Shown: one piece after another, positions 48,420-57,719 of the stretch | Numbering within the stretch: the first letter of the stretch is position 1 | Layout of the letters: each line of letters begins with the position of its first letter | Source of the DNA: Pseudomonas sp. IPO3778 | Lineage (GTDB): Bacteria; Pseudomonadota; Gammaproteobacteria; Pseudomonadales; Pseudomonadaceae | Direction: 5' to 3' | NCBI RefSeq assembly: GCF_013386825.1 | Contig: NZ_JACARC010000019.1 | Coordinates: forward strand, 40,573-104,572 | DNA length: 64,000 bases | Position numbers and translations under genes: made by a program | Notes under the pieces: model-generated | Told to the model about the DNA's origin: nothing | What the model saw: the letters and a program-made list of their open reading frames with translations, nothing else | Databases searched by the model: none

Positions 48420-49292
48420 TCAGCGGATGTGGGCAAGGACGCCCTGAAGCTCATCCAATGAGTTATATCCGATGACCAATTGCCCTTTGCCTTTCTTGCC
48501 ATGACGAATTTGCACCGCAGAGCCTAGGCGTTCGGCCAGGCGCTGCTCCAGGCGTGCAATATCCGGATCAGGTTTGGCGGTTTCGACCGGTGCAGGTTTG
48601 CCACTGAGCCACTGGCGAACCAGGGCCTCGGTCTGACGAACGGTGAGGCCTCGTGCGACAACGTGTCGCGCCCCCTCAACCTGTTGATTTTCCGGCAAAC
48701 CGAGCAAAGCACGGGCGTGACCCATTTCCAGGTCGCCATGGGAAAGCATGGTTTTGATGACTTCCGGCAGCGCAATCAGGCGCAGCAGGTTGGACACGGT
48801 CACGCGGGACTTGCCCACCGCATCCGCGACTTCCTGCTGAGTCAGTTTGAATTCCTGCTGCAAACGCTGCAGCGCGATCGCTTCCTCGATCGGATTAAGG
48901 TCTTCGCGCTGGATGTTCTCGATCAACGCCATGGCGATGGCGGTTTCATCCGGCACATCGCGCACCATCGCCGGGATGGTGTCCTTGCCGGCCTGTTGGC
49001 TGGCGCGCCAGCGGCGTTCGCCGGCGATGATTTCAAAGCGGCCAGCACCAATCGGACGCACCACGATCGGCTGCATCACACCCTGGGCCTTGATCGAATT
49101 CGCCAGTTCTTCCAGCGCCTGAGGGTCCATGTCCCGGCGCGGCTGGTATTTGCCGCGCTGGATCAGGTCCAGCGGCAGGTGCTGCAGTTCACGCTCATCG
49201 GCCTGCACCGCTTGCTCTTCAAGGGTCGTGACAGTCGGACCACTCAGCAGTGCATCCAGTCCACGTCCGAGACCTCGTTTCTTGACGGCCAT
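48420..49292 (-). CDS. parB: chromosome partitioning protein ParB
   Basis: A 290-residue CTPase clamp that loads at parS and spreads on DNA. The N-terminus KKRGLGRGLDALL is typical. The ParB/Srx fold contains YQPRRDMDP and the CTP-binding motif GERRWRAS, a helix-turn-helix is seen in TQQEVADAVGKSRVTVSNLLRL, and a C-terminal dimerisation domain follows. Nine bases separate it from parA. Matching parS sites are in the same window at 60825, 61455 and 1313. Confidence 0.97.
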   Translation of the reverse strand: MAVKKRGLGRGLDALLSGPTVTTLEEQAVQADERELQHLPLDLIQRGKYQPRRDMDPQALEELANSIKAQGVMQPIVVRPIGAGRFEIIAGERRWRASQQAGKDTIPAMVRDVPDETAIAMALIENIQREDLNPIEEAIALQRLQQEFKLTQQEVADAVGKSRVTVSNLLRLIALPEVIKTMLSHGDLEMGHARALLGLPENQQVEGARHVVARGLTVRQTEALVRQWLSGKPAPVETAKPDPDIARLEQRLAERLGSAVQIRHGKKGKGQLVIGYNSLDELQGVLAHIR

Positions 49293-49301
49293 GGGGATTC
49301 C

Positions 49302-50099
49302 TTAAGTTGGCTGGGCTGCAGCGGTGCGTGAATTGCGGCGTTGACGACGAACCATCTCACCGGCCAGGGCCAGGTAGGCAATGGCACCGCGGGATGACTT
49401 GTCGTACGCCAGCGCGGGCATGCCATAGCTTGGCGCTTCGGCCAGGCGGATGTTGCGTGGAATCACAGTGTCGTAGAGCTGATCGCCGAAGTGTTCCTTG
49501 AGCTGCGCCGACACATCGTTCATCAGGCTCAGCCGCGGGTCATACATGGTCCGCAGCAAGCCTTCGATTTGCAGGTTCGGGTTGAGCAACTCGGCGATAC
49601 GCTTGATGTTATCCACAAGGTCGCTCAAGCCTTCGAGCGCGAAGTACTCGCACTGCATGGGGATAATCACCCCGTCGGCTGCCACCAATGCGTTCAAGGT
49701 CAGCATCGACAGCGACGGCGGGCAGTCGATCAAAATGTAGTCGTAGTTCTCGCGGATCGGCGCCAGAGCGCTGCGCAGACGGCTTTCTTTCATCTGCATT
49801 TCCAGCAGCACCACTTCCGCCGCGGTCAAATCGCGGTTGGCCGGCAGCAGTTGATAACCGCCATGCTCGGAGAAGTGCATGGCCTGGGCCAGGTCGCACT
49901 CGCCAATCAGCAAGTCGTAGACCGAGTTTTCCAGGCCGTGTTTATCCACACCGCTACCCATGGTGGCGTTGCCCTGTGGATCGAGATCGATCAACAGCAC
50001 CCGACGCTTGGTAGCGACCAGGGATGCTGCGAGGTTGATGCAGGTGGTGGTTTTGCCCACGCCACCTTTCTGGTTCGCTATCGCGAATACCTTAGCCAT
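49302..50099 (-). CDS. parA: chromosome partitioning ATPase ParA (Soj)
   Basis: A 265-residue deviant Walker ATPase that moves ParB-parS complexes. The P-loop is KGGVGKTTTCINLAASL near the N-terminus, with DLDPQGNATMGSG and DCPPSLSMLTLNA as further motifs. The start at 50099 (MAKVFAIANQ) gives the family N-terminus; an ATG six codons upstream is less likely. It is in one operon with mnmG, rsmG and parB. Confidence 0.97.
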   Translation of the reverse strand: MAKVFAIANQKGGVGKTTTCINLAASLVATKRRVLLIDLDPQGNATMGSGVDKHGLENSVYDLLIGECDLAQAMHFSEHGGYQLLPANRDLTAAEVVLLEMQMKESRLRSALAPIRENYDYILIDCPPSLSMLTLNALVAADGVIIPMQCEYFALEGLSDLVDNIKRIAELLNPNLQIEGLLRTMYDPRLSLMNDVSAQLKEHFGDQLYDTVIPRNIRLAEAPSYGMPALAYDKSSRGAIAYLALAGEMVRRQRRNSRTAAAQPT

Positions 50100-50117
50100 T
50101 CTTGCTTGTGTTCCCAA

Positions 50118-50762
50118 TCATGCCGTGCGGCGCAGTATCAGCAGATGGCGTTGGCCTTGGCAACCGGGTACGGCCAAGGCGTGTTCGCTATCGAGGTGGA
50201 AGTCTGCCGGCAATGCTAACAGCTCGTCGCTTGGATGAACGCCCTTCATTGCCAGCCAACGGGTTTCACGGTCGCCGAGGTGGCGGGTCCAGTTGCTGAA
50301 GTTCTCCATGCTGCTGAAAGCCCGGGAAACAATTCCATTGAAAGGCTGTTCAGGCGTAAAGGCTTCGACGCGGCTGTGGATAACATGCAGGTTATCCAGC
50401 TTGAGTTCGAGTTTGACCTGGGTCAGGAAGCGGGTTTTCTTGCCGTTACTGTCCAGGCACGTCACTTGCGACTCGGGAAACAGGATCGCCAGCGGGATGC
50501 CAGGCATACCGCCACCGCTGCCGACGTCGAGCCAGCGGCCGTTTTCGATAAACGGCATCACGCTGAGACTGTCGAGCAAATGGCGGGAAACCATTTCGTC
50601 CGGATCACGCACGGCGGTGAGGTTGTAAGCCTTGTTCCATTTGATCAACAGGGCCAGATAACCCAGCAGCAACGCGTGCTGGGCTTCGGTCAGGTTGACG
50701 CCAAGCTGGCGAGCACCTGTGGATAACTCTTCGGCGTGTTGCGAGGTGACCAACGAACTCAA
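50118..50762 (-). CDS. rsmG: 16S rRNA (guanine527-N7)-methyltransferase
   Basis: A 214-residue SAM methyltransferase modifying G527 of 16S rRNA. The SAM loop is [16 protein letters not shown], preceded by HLLDSLSV, both family hallmarks. It overlaps mnmG by four bases and lies 18 bp before parA. Confidence 0.96.
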   Translation of the reverse strand: MSSLVTSQHAEELSTGARQLGVNLTEAQHALLLGYLALLIKWNKAYNLTAVRDPDEMVSRHLLDSLSVMPFIENGRWLDVGSGGGMPGIPLAILFPESQVTCLDSNGKKTRFLTQVKLELKLDNLHVIHSRVEAFTPEQPFNGIVSRAFSSMENFSNWTRHLGDRETRWLAMKGVHPSDELLALPADFHLDSEHALAVPGCQGQRHLLILRRTA

Positions 50763-52654
50763 GCGCTTTGCTCCAACTGACGGCCCGCGCCGCGTTTTTT
50801 CAAATGAATCATCAACAGTGAAATGGCTGCCGGCGTGACGCCCGGGATACGGGACGCCTGGCCCAGGGTCTCTGGCCGAGTTATCCCCAGCTTGCCCTGA
50901 ATCTCTTTCGACAGGCCGGAAATGTTCGTGTAATCGATATCCACAGGCAGCTTGGTGTCTTCACTGGCCCGCAGACGAGCGATCTCATCTTGCTGACGGT
51001 CAATGTAACCGGCGTATTTGGTCTTGATTTCAACCTGCTCAGCCACCTGTGGATCTTCTGCGCCGCCGCCGGTGACCGAGATCAGACCAGCGTAGTCGAT
51101 TTCCGGACGGGACAGCAGGTTCAGCAAGTTGTATTCGTGGGTCAGCGGCGTGCCGAATTTCTCGGCAATCCCATCACCTTGCTCGGTACCCGGACGAACC
51201 CAGGTACTTTTCAGGCGTTGCTCTTCCAGTTCGATGCTTTCGCGTTTTTTGCAGAAGGCCGCCCAACGCACGTCGTCGACCAGGCCCAGCTCGCGACCTT
51301 TTTCGGTCAAGCGCAAGTCGGCGTTGTCTTCCCGCAGGATCAGGCGGTATTCGGCCCGGGACGTAAACATCCGGTACGGTTCCTGGGTGCCGAGGGTGAT
51401 CAGGTCGTCGACCAACACGCCGATGTACGCCTCATCGCGACGCGGACACCAGCTGTCTTTGCCCTGTGCACGCAGTGCTGCGTTGGCCCCAGCCAGCAAA
51501 CCCTGGGCGCCGGCTTCTTCGTAACCGGTGGTGCCGTTGATTTGGCCAGCGAAGAACAAACCGCCGATCACCTTGGTTTCCAGGCTGTATTTCAGGTCAC
51601 GCGGGTCGAAGTAGTCGTACTCGATGGCGTAGCCAGGCCGCACGATGTGGGCGTTTTCCATACCGCGAATCGACTGAACGATCTGGATTTGCACGTCGAA
51701 CGGCAGGGACGTGGAAATCCCGTTCGGGTACAGCTCGTGTGTAGTCAAACCTTCCGGCTCGATAAAGACCTGGTGGCTTTCCTTGTCGGCAAAGCGGTGG
51801 ATCTTGTCTTCGATCGACGGGCAGTAGCGTGGGCCGATGCCTTCGATCACCCCGGAATACATCGGCGAACGGTCGAGGTTCGCGGCAATGATTTCGTGGG
51901 TACGGGCATTGGTATGGGTAATCCAGCAACTGACTTGCTTCGGATGTTGTTCCTTGGAGCCCATGAACGACATGACCGGGATCGGTGTGTCGCCGGCTTG
52001 CTCGGTCATCACCGAGAAATCCACCGACCGGCCATCGATACGCGGCGGTGTGCCGGTTTTCAGGCGACCGACACGCAGTGGCAGTTCACGAAGGCGCTGA
52101 GCCAGGGCGATTGACGGCGGATCACCGGCGCGACCACCGGAATAGTTCTGCATACCGATGTGGATAAGTCCGCCGAGGAAGGTTCCGGTGGTCAACACCA
52201 CGGATTCTGCGAAGAAACGCAGGCCCATTTGGGTGACAACGCCGCGTACCTGGTCCTGTTCGACGATCAGATCATCAGCGGCCTGTTGAAATATCCACAG
52301 GTTCGGCTGGTTTTCCAGGGTTTCGCGGACAGCGGCCTTGTACAGGATCCGGTCGGCTTGAGCACGAGTGGCTCGTACGGCCGGGCCTTTGCGGCTGTTC
52401 AATACGCGAAATTGAATACCACCTTTGTCGGTGGCCATGGCCATCGCGCCGCCCAGGGCATCGATTTCCTTGACCAGATGGCTTTTGCCAATCCCGCCAA
52501 TGGCAGGGTTGCAGCTCATGGCACCGAGGGTTTCCACGTTATGCGTCAGCAACAGGGTTTTTGCCCCCATGCGTGCTGACGCCAGTGCTGCCTCGGTACC
52601 GGCATGACCGCCGCCGATGACGATCACTTCAAAACGGGAAGGGAAATCCACCAC
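50759..52654 (-). CDS. mnmG: tRNA uridine-5-carboxymethylaminomethyl modification enzyme MnmG (GidA)
   Basis: A 631-residue FAD enzyme that, with MnmE, modifies U34 of certain tRNAs. The FAD-binding motif is [16 protein letters not shown] near the start; [20 protein letters not shown] and [10 protein letters not shown] are conserved. The start is GTG at 52654, with a second GTG codon right after it. Its promoter lies at the edge of the second DnaA-box cluster, so gene expression and replication signals may interact there. Confidence 0.97.
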   Translation of the reverse strand: MVDFPSRFEVIVIGGGHAGTEAALASARMGAKTLLLTHNVETLGAMSCNPAIGGIGKSHLVKEIDALGGAMAMATDKGGIQFRVLNSRKGPAVRATRAQADRILYKAAVRETLENQPNLWIFQQAADDLIVEQDQVRGVVTQMGLRFFAESVVLTTGTFLGGLIHIGMQNYSGGRAGDPPSIALAQRLRELPLRVGRLKTGTPPRIDGRSVDFSVMTEQAGDTPIPVMSFMGSKEQHPKQVSCWITHTNARTHEIIAANLDRSPMYSGVIEGIGPRYCPSIEDKIHRFADKESHQVFIEPEGLTTHELYPNGISTSLPFDVQIQIVQSIRGMENAHIVRPGYAIEYDYFDPRDLKYSLETKVIGGLFFAGQINGTTGYEEAGAQGLLAGANAALRAQGKDSWCPRRDEAYIGVLVDDLITLGTQEPYRMFTSRAEYRLILREDNADLRLTEKGRELGLVDDVRWAAFCKKRESIELEEQRLKSTWVRPGTEQGDGIAEKFGTPLTHEYNLLNLLSRPEIDYAGLISVTGGGAEDPQVAEQVEIKTKYAGYIDRQQDEIARLRASEDTKLPVDIDYTNISGLSKEIQGKLGITRPETLGQASRIPGVTPAAISLLMIHLKKRGAGRQLEQSA

Positions 52655-52724
52655 GCACCTCGTGCCTGCTTCTGTAGGTAATTAGGAATGAGCGTTCGAG
52701 ATCAGGTTTTCGAACGAGTCGGCA

Positions 52725-52753
52725 AGTATAGGGACTTCGCCCTTCCTAAAGAA
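52725..52753 (-). promoter_or_regulatory. possible mnmG promoter
   Basis: On the minus strand the -10 is TATACT (52730-52725), 70 bp upstream of the mnmG start; a weak -35 TTCTTT lies 17 bases further. The good -10 is the main evidence. Confidence 0.4.
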
Positions 52754-53163
52754 CCCTTTGCACAAAATTTAACCAGCTGTGGATGAATCACGAACAATAG
52801 AAATTAAAAGAGAGAAATTTATTAAATCTTTGTTTTTATGTTTATTTCTACTGAGGCCTATTTCTGTGGATAGATCTCTACAAGCCTTTATTTACGTTGT
52901 GTACAGAGATTCAAAAGTCTGTGGTTAGGTGCCAAGGAGGCCCTTGGATAAGTGGTCTAAGCCTGTGGATTAAACAGGTGGTTATCCACAGAGGGGTTTT
53001 TACTCAGGTTTTAGGCCCTGTTATCAACTGGGCACAGGGGCGGTTATTCACAGGGCTTAATCCACAGAAAAGCGTCAATCGAGGTAAATCCCGGGCGCAA
53101 AAAAACCGTCGCAACCTTCGCGATATTCAGAAAAGACAATTGAATGCCCTGAAACGGGCAGAA

Positions 53164-53188
53164 CAGGCAGGCGCGAATGGCCTGCCTG
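53164..53188 (-). terminator. hairpin after mnmE
   Basis: The stem CAGGCAGGC / GCCTGCCTG has a seven-base loop and lies 17 bp past the mnmE stop. The following T content is low, so it is only a probable terminator. It also insulates the origin-like region from mnmE transcription. Confidence 0.5.
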
Positions 53189-53204
53189 GAGGACTAACGA
53201 AAGG

Positions 53205-54575
53205 TTATTTGCCGATGCAGAAGCTGGAAAAGATCCTTCCCAGCAGATCATCGGAGCTGAAAGCGCCGGTAATCTCACCCAATAGCTGCTGAGCCTGACG
53301 CAGATCTTCGGCCAGAAGCTCACCAGCACCTGCCAGGGTCAACTGTGCCCGACCGTGCTCCAGGGCTGCGCTGGCATGCCGCAGCGCTTCCAGGTGCCGG
53401 CGGCGGGCACTGAAGCTGCTCTCAGAGGTCTGCTCGTAGCCCATGCAGGCCTTCAGATGGTCGCGCAACAACTCCAGGCCAACCCCCGCCGATTTGGCGC
53501 TCAGGCTGATGGTGACGTGGCCATCCTCGCCGACTTCCAGGGCGATCGCTTCGCCCGTGAGATCTGCCTTGTTTCGAATCAGCGTGACCTTGGCCGGGTC
53601 TGGCCGTTGTTCAAGGAATTCCGGCCACAGTGCGAACGGATCAGCAGCCTCTGGCGCGGTGGCATCCACGACCAGCAGAACGCGATCTGCTTCGGTAATG
53701 GCCTTCAACGCGCGTTCCACACCGATCTTTTCCACCTGATCATCGGTGTCACGCAGCCCGGCCGTGTCCACCACGTGCAGTGGCATGCCGTCGATGTGGA
53801 TATGTTCGCGCAAGATATCCCGCGTAGTGCCGGCAATCTCGGTAACGATGGCCGCTTCCCGTCCAGCCAGGGCATTGAGAAGGCTCGACTTGCCAGCGTT
53901 GGGCCGGCCGGCAATCACCACAGTCATTCCATCACGCAGCAAGGCACCTTGTCCGGCCTCACGCAGTACTGTGGATAACTCGTCACGGACTTTATCCAGC
54001 ATTGCCAGGACATGGCCATCGGCGAGGAAGTCGATTTCTTCCTCGGGGAAATCAATCGCAGCCTCCACGTAAATGCGCAAGCTGATCAATTGCTCGGTGA
54101 GGTTATGCACTCGCAGGGAAAACGCGCCCTGCAACGAGCGCAACGCATTGCGCGCGGCTTGTGCAGAACTGGCTTCGATCAGGTCGGCAATCGCTTCGGC
54201 CTGGGCCAGGTCGAGCTTGTCGTTGAGAAACGCGCGCTCGCTGAACTCACCCGGGCGTGCCAGGCGGCAACCCAGTTGAAGGCAACGCTGCAGCAGCATA
54301 TCCAGAACGATTGGCCCGCCGTGGCCCTGTAGTTCCAGAACGTCTTCGCCAGTGAATGAGTTCGGTCCCGGGAAATAAAGGGCAATACCTTCATCCAGCA
54401 CCTCTTCATCTGCACCGAGAAACGGCCCGTAATGCGCGTACCGCGGCTTCAGCTCCCGACCGCTGATGGCCTGGGCTGCCATGCCGGCGAGCGGGCCGGA
54501 AATACGAACGATACCGACACCACCACGACCTTGGGCGGTGGCGACAGCGGCGATGGTTTCACGAGGAGCGCTCAT
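53205..54575 (-). CDS. mnmE: tRNA modification GTPase MnmE (TrmE)
   Basis: A 456-residue GTPase partner of MnmG. It has an N-terminal folate-binding domain, a helical domain with an inserted G domain ([39 protein letters not shown]), and the catalytic C-terminus FCIGK. The start at 54575 ([10 protein letters not shown]) is preferred to an ATG 11 codons upstream. It lies after yidC on the same strand, separated by a terminator. Confidence 0.97.
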   Translation of the reverse strand: MSAPRETIAAVATAQGRGGVGIVRISGPLAGMAAQAISGRELKPRYAHYGPFLGADEEVLDEGIALYFPGPNSFTGEDVLELQGHGGPIVLDMLLQRCLQLGCRLARPGEFSERAFLNDKLDLAQAEAIADLIEASSAQAARNALRSLQGAFSLRVHNLTEQLISLRIYVEAAIDFPEEEIDFLADGHVLAMLDKVRDELSTVLREAGQGALLRDGMTVVIAGRPNAGKSSLLNALAGREAAIVTEIAGTTRDILREHIHIDGMPLHVVDTAGLRDTDDQVEKIGVERALKAITEADRVLLVVDATAPEAADPFALWPEFLEQRPDPAKVTLIRNKADLTGEAIALEVGEDGHVTISLSAKSAGVGLELLRDHLKACMGYEQTSESSFSARRRHLEALRHASAALEHGRAQLTLAGAGELLAEDLRQAQQLLGEITGAFSSDDLLGRIFSSFCIGK

Positions 54576-54606
54576 GGCGGGTACCCGGGTAAAAGTGACG
54601 GAAAGC

Positions 54607-54630
54607 AAAACGCCCCACTAGGGGGCGTCT
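54607..54630 (-). terminator. terminator of yidC
   Basis: The stem AGACGCCCCC-like AAACGCCCC / GGGGGCGTCT has a short ACTA loop and is followed on the minus strand by TTTTGCTTT. It lies 26 bp after the yidC stop and before mnmE; a DnaA box sits beside it at 54640. Confidence 0.8.
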
Positions 54631-54655
54631 TGAGTGGTGTTATCCACAGAGTAAA

Positions 54656-56338
54656 TTACGCCTCGGCTTTTTTGGTAGCCGCTTCGATTTTACGTGTGAT
54701 GTACCACTGTTGGGAGATCGACAGGCAGTTGTTGACTACCCAGTACAGCACCAGACCAGCCGGGAACCACAGGAAGAAGAAGGTGAAGATGATTGGCATC
54801 ATTTTCATGACCTTGGCCTGCATCGGGTCCGGAGGCGTCGGGTTCAGACGCTGCTGGATGAACATGGTCGCGCCCATGATGATCGGCAGGATAAAGAACG
54901 GGTCTTTGATCGACAGGTCAGTTATCCACAGCATGAACGGAGCCTGGCGCATTTCAACGCTTTCCAGGAGCACCCAGTACAGCGACAGGAACACCGGCAT
55001 CTGCACCAGAATCGGCAAGCATCCACCCAGCGGGTTGATCTTCTCTTTCTTGTACAGCTCCATCATGGCCTGCGACATTTTCTGCCGGTCATCACCATGT
55101 TGTTCTTTCAGCGCGGCCAGCTTAGGGGCCACGGCACGCATACGCGCCATCGACTTGTAGCTGGCAGCCGACAGTGGGAAGAAGATCCCCTTGATCAGCA
55201 TAGTCAGCAGGATGATCGAGAAGCCCCAGTTACCCACGATGCTGTGGATATGTTGCAGCAGCCAGAAGATCGGCTGGGCAATGAACCACAGAATGCCGTA
55301 ATCCACAGTCAGTTCCAGACCTGGGGATAACTCTTTGAGCACTGCCTGGCTCTTCGGACCGGCATACAACGTAGCGCTGGCTTCAGCCTTGGCACCCGGA
55401 GCGACGGTCAACGTCGGGCCAGTAAAGCCAATGATGTAGTTGCCCTGGCTGTCTTTGCGGGTTTGAACCAGGTTCGCATCACCCTTGTTCGGGATCCATG
55501 CGGTCACGAAGTAGTGTTGCAACCAGGCAACCCAGCCACCTTGGACTGTTTCTTTCAGCGCGCCCTTGTCGATATCTTTCATCGACACTTTTTTGTACGG
55601 CTCGCTACTTGTCCACAGGGCTGCGCCCAGGTAAGTCGCGGTGCCGGTGGCGGTGCTGGAAGAAGGATCGGCGCTGTTGTCACGCTTGAGCTGGGCAAAC
55701 AGGTTGCCCGTCCACGGCTTCGCGCTTTCGTTGTCGATCAGGTAAGTGACTTTCAGATCGTACAAACCGCGGGTGAAGCTGAAACGCTTGATGTAGTTGA
55801 CGCCGTCGTGACTGAATTTCAGGTCGACGTTCAACTGGTTCTGGCCATCAGCCAGTTGATAAGTCTTCTGTTCGGTCGAATAAACCGGACGACCGGTAGC
55901 ACGAGCATCCGGACCGTCAGTGCCGGTCAGGCCACTTTGCGCCAGATAGACACGTTCGCCGCCGTTATCGAACAGCTGGAACGGAACATCCGGATGGTCT
56001 TGGCGACGTGGATACAGCGGCAGCTTCAGCTGGGCGATATCACCACCTTGCGGATCGATAGCCAGGTCCAGTACATCCGTTTTTACGTGGATGAGGTCTT
56101 TATTGGTGACGACCGGGGTTTCTACCGGGGTGCTGGTATCGGCATTCGCGCTGGGTACATCGGCACTGGCGACAGCATTGTTACCCAGTGGCGTATCCGG
56201 AATAGCCGGCGCCGACTGATTGGTAGCAACATTCTGAGTCGGCAGGGCAGCTTGGCCATAATCCTGGTTCCACTTAAGGACCATAGAGTAAGACACGATT
56301 GCCAGGGCGACGATCAGGATCGTGCGTTTAATATCCAT
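54656..56338 (-). CDS. yidC: membrane protein insertase YidC
   Basis: A 560-residue inner-membrane insertase. It has an N-terminal helix (ILIVALAIVSYSMVLKW), a large periplasmic beta-domain (about 60-330), then five helices including the region GNWGFSIILLTMLIKG and the positively charged loop YKSMARMRAVAPKLAALKE. It sits two bases after yidD within the rpmH-rnpA-yidD-yidC cluster. Confidence 0.97.
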   Translation of the reverse strand: MDIKRTILIVALAIVSYSMVLKWNQDYGQAALPTQNVATNQSAPAIPDTPLGNNAVASADVPSANADTSTPVETPVVTNKDLIHVKTDVLDLAIDPQGGDIAQLKLPLYPRRQDHPDVPFQLFDNGGERVYLAQSGLTGTDGPDARATGRPVYSTEQKTYQLADGQNQLNVDLKFSHDGVNYIKRFSFTRGLYDLKVTYLIDNESAKPWTGNLFAQLKRDNSADPSSSTATGTATYLGAALWTSSEPYKKVSMKDIDKGALKETVQGGWVAWLQHYFVTAWIPNKGDANLVQTRKDSQGNYIIGFTGPTLTVAPGAKAEASATLYAGPKSQAVLKELSPGLELTVDYGILWFIAQPIFWLLQHIHSIVGNWGFSIILLTMLIKGIFFPLSAASYKSMARMRAVAPKLAALKEQHGDDRQKMSQAMMELYKKEKINPLGGCLPILVQMPVFLSLYWVLLESVEMRQAPFMLWITDLSIKDPFFILPIIMGATMFIQQRLNPTPPDPMQAKVMKMMPIIFTFFFLWFPAGLVLYWVVNNCLSISQQWYITRKIEAATKKAEA

Positions 56339-56340
56339 GA

Positions 56341-56586
56341 TTACTCGGCCATCGAAGAAGAACGGGAGGTAGGGATAGGTGGAACCGGGTCATAACCACC
56401 GGGATTCCACGGATGACAGCGACCTAAACGACGAAAGGTCAGCCAGCCACCGCGCAGAAGGCCATGATTTTCTATGGCTTCCAACGCGTAGCAGGAACAA
56501 CTGGGGTAGAAACGACAGTGGTTTGCCATCAAGGGACTAATGGCATAGCGGTAAAACTGGATCGGAACGAGGGCCAGTTTACGCAT
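56341..56586 (-). CDS. yidD: membrane protein insertion efficiency factor YidD
   Basis: An 81-residue protein of the UPF0161 family with an amphipathic N-terminus ([11 protein letters not shown]) and three conserved cysteines in [13 protein letters not shown] and [15 protein letters not shown]. It helps YidC-dependent insertion. It overlaps rnpA by eight bases. Confidence 0.95.
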   Translation of the reverse strand: MRKLALVPIQFYRYAISPLMANHCRFYPSCSCYALEAIENHGLLRGGWLTFRRLGRCHPWNPGGYDPVPPIPTSRSSSMAE

Positions 56587-56986
56587 CAGTACTGTCTACC
56601 CCTACAGTTTCGGTGCTGACAACGGGTGCTGGCTTGTTGGTACGAGCCAAACGTTTCCAGAGCTTGCCGAAATGCTGAATCAATTCGGGGTTTTCTACGT
56701 CCCCCAAGCCTTTGCGCGCGACGATAACAATATCCCAACCAACCAGAGTTTCCTGGTGGAGGCGAAACGATTCGCGCATCAGACGCTTGAGGCGATTGCG
56801 CTCAACGGAGAGCTTTACGCTCTTCTTGCCGATCACCAACCCGAGACGGGGGTGATCCAGATCGTTGTTACGCGCAAGGAGCAGGAGATTTTTCCCCGGA
56901 ACCTTGCCGGTGGGGGAGTCAAAGACTGCCTTGAAATGCCGGGGGGTTAGCAGACGCTTTTCCCGACTGAAGTCCTGACTCACCAC
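56579..56986 (-). CDS. rnpA: ribonuclease P protein component
   Basis: A 135-residue basic protein subunit that helps M1 RNA mature tRNA 5' ends. The family motif [13 protein letters not shown] is present. The start is GTG at 56986 ([13 protein letters not shown]), matching the usual N-terminus; the longer open frame back to 57079 overlaps rpmH and is not used. It lies 13 bp after rpmH. Confidence 0.95.
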   Translation of the reverse strand: MVSQDFSREKRLLTPRHFKAVFDSPTGKVPGKNLLLLARNNDLDHPRLGLVIGKKSVKLSVERNRLKRLMRESFRLHQETLVGWDIVIVARKGLGDVENPELIQHFGKLWKRLARTNKPAPVVSTETVGVDSTDA

Positions 56987-56999
56987 CAGTACCGGATTA

Positions 57000-57134
57000 T
57001 CAAACTGCCAGACGCGCACGACCTTTGGCGCGGCGACGCGACAGGACAGCACGGCCGTTCTTGGTGGCCATGCGAGCACGGAAGCCGTGAGTACGGGCGC
57101 GTTTGATGGTGCTTGGTTGGAAAGTACGTTTCAT
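57000..57134 (-). CDS. rpmH: 50S ribosomal protein L34
   Basis: A 44-residue very basic protein, [20 protein letters not shown] at the start and [12 protein letters not shown] at the end, full length. It is the first gene of the rpmH-rnpA-yidD-yidC unit. A consensus promoter lies about 60 bp upstream. Confidence 0.97.
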   Translation of the reverse strand: MKRTFQPSTIKRARTHGFRARMATKNGRAVLSRRRAKGRARLAV

Positions 57135-57194
57135 GGCGTGTTACCTGGTTCGTCCACAACGGGCCGGAATGGCCCCCGTTTTAAGAGACCGGCG

Positions 57195-57223
57195 ATTCTA
57201 GAGAAAGCAAGCCTCTAGGTCAA
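57195..57223 (-). promoter_or_regulatory. sigma70 promoter of rpmH operon
   Basis: On the minus strand TTGACC (57223-57218), 17-base spacer, TAGAAT (57200-57195). Both boxes are near consensus and the distance to rpmH is about 60 bp. Confidence 0.8.
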
Positions 57224-57669
57224 TTTCCAACCAGCTTTTCCTTTAATTAGATATCGGAAGGCATTTCGACTGAATCCGGACGGTTCGGCTTTCACGAGCA
57301 ATGCCATAGATATAAAAATAAAGAAGGAAGTTATTTAAAGCTTTTCTGTAAAGCTTATAAAAGCTAGGGAGGCGATCTACTGTGGATAACTGCCTTCAGG
57401 CCTTATTCCACGTGATGTACAGAGAATGACAACACGGGGGAGAAACGGTGCTCTGCCTGTGCTGCGCTATCGGATAAGCTGTGTGTGGAATGGCTACTTA
57501 TCCACAGGCCAGTTACCCACAGACTTTCGACCCCACTTGTACAACGGGCTTAGGGTCGCTTATCCACAGAGCTTATGCACAGACCATTTGTCGCCTTTTT
57601 TACAGTTAAGGCATTGATTCTTGGCGCCCTGTGAGCAACCTACATGTGGATAAGTGGACGGCTGGCCGC
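57224..57669. other. oriC: chromosomal replication origin oriC
   Basis: The gene-free stretch between rpmH and dnaA. Perfect DnaA boxes are at 57381-57389 (TGTGGATAA), 57498-57506 and 57560-57568 (TTATCCACA) and 57645-57653 (TGTGGATAA). Near-matches are TTACCCACA at 57513-57521 and TTATGCACA at 57573-57581. The AT-rich segment at about 57300-57362 (many A/T runs such as ATAAAAATAAAG) is the likely unwinding element. Position next to dnaA is the known Pseudomonas oriC location. Confidence 0.9.
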
Positions 57670-57675
57670 TACAAT
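57645..57675 (+). promoter_or_regulatory. dnaA promoter with overlapping DnaA box
   Basis: A -10 TACAAT at 57670-57675 lies 45 bp before the dnaA start. The expected -35 zone falls in the perfect DnaA box 57645-57653, which suggests DnaA represses its own gene. Confidence 0.55.
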
Positions 57676-57719
57676 GGCGGCTGTTTTTGCCTCACCGGCT
57701 TTCAACTTAGGGGATATCC

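Larger units (their letters stand above)
52655..53204. other. second DnaA-box cluster between mnmG and mnmE (origin-like)
   Basis: A 550-base gene-free stretch. It contains a perfect DnaA box TTATCCACA at 52982-52990 and near-perfect ones (one mismatch) at 52778-52786 (TGTGGATGA), 52865-52873 (TGTGGATAG), 52964-52972 (TGTGGATTA), 53044-53052 (TTATTCACA) and 53058-53066 (TAATCCACA). An AT-rich segment at about 52787-52860 could be an unwinding element. Earlier work described DnaA boxes upstream of gidA in Pseudomonas putida as well as upstream of dnaA. Whether this one starts replication is open. Confidence 0.75.

Noticed and set aside
52897..53292. Open frame of 131 codons in the second origin-like region
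   Set aside because: It crosses the DnaA boxes and runs into mnmE on the opposite strand; no ribosome binding site or protein-like composition.
57403..57419. TTATTCCACGTGATGTA, resembling a parS half-site
   Set aside because: The left half fits parS but the right half does not form the palindrome.
57426..57617. Open frame of 63 codons within oriC
   Set aside because: It is built over the DnaA boxes with no start signal; oriC explains the sequence.
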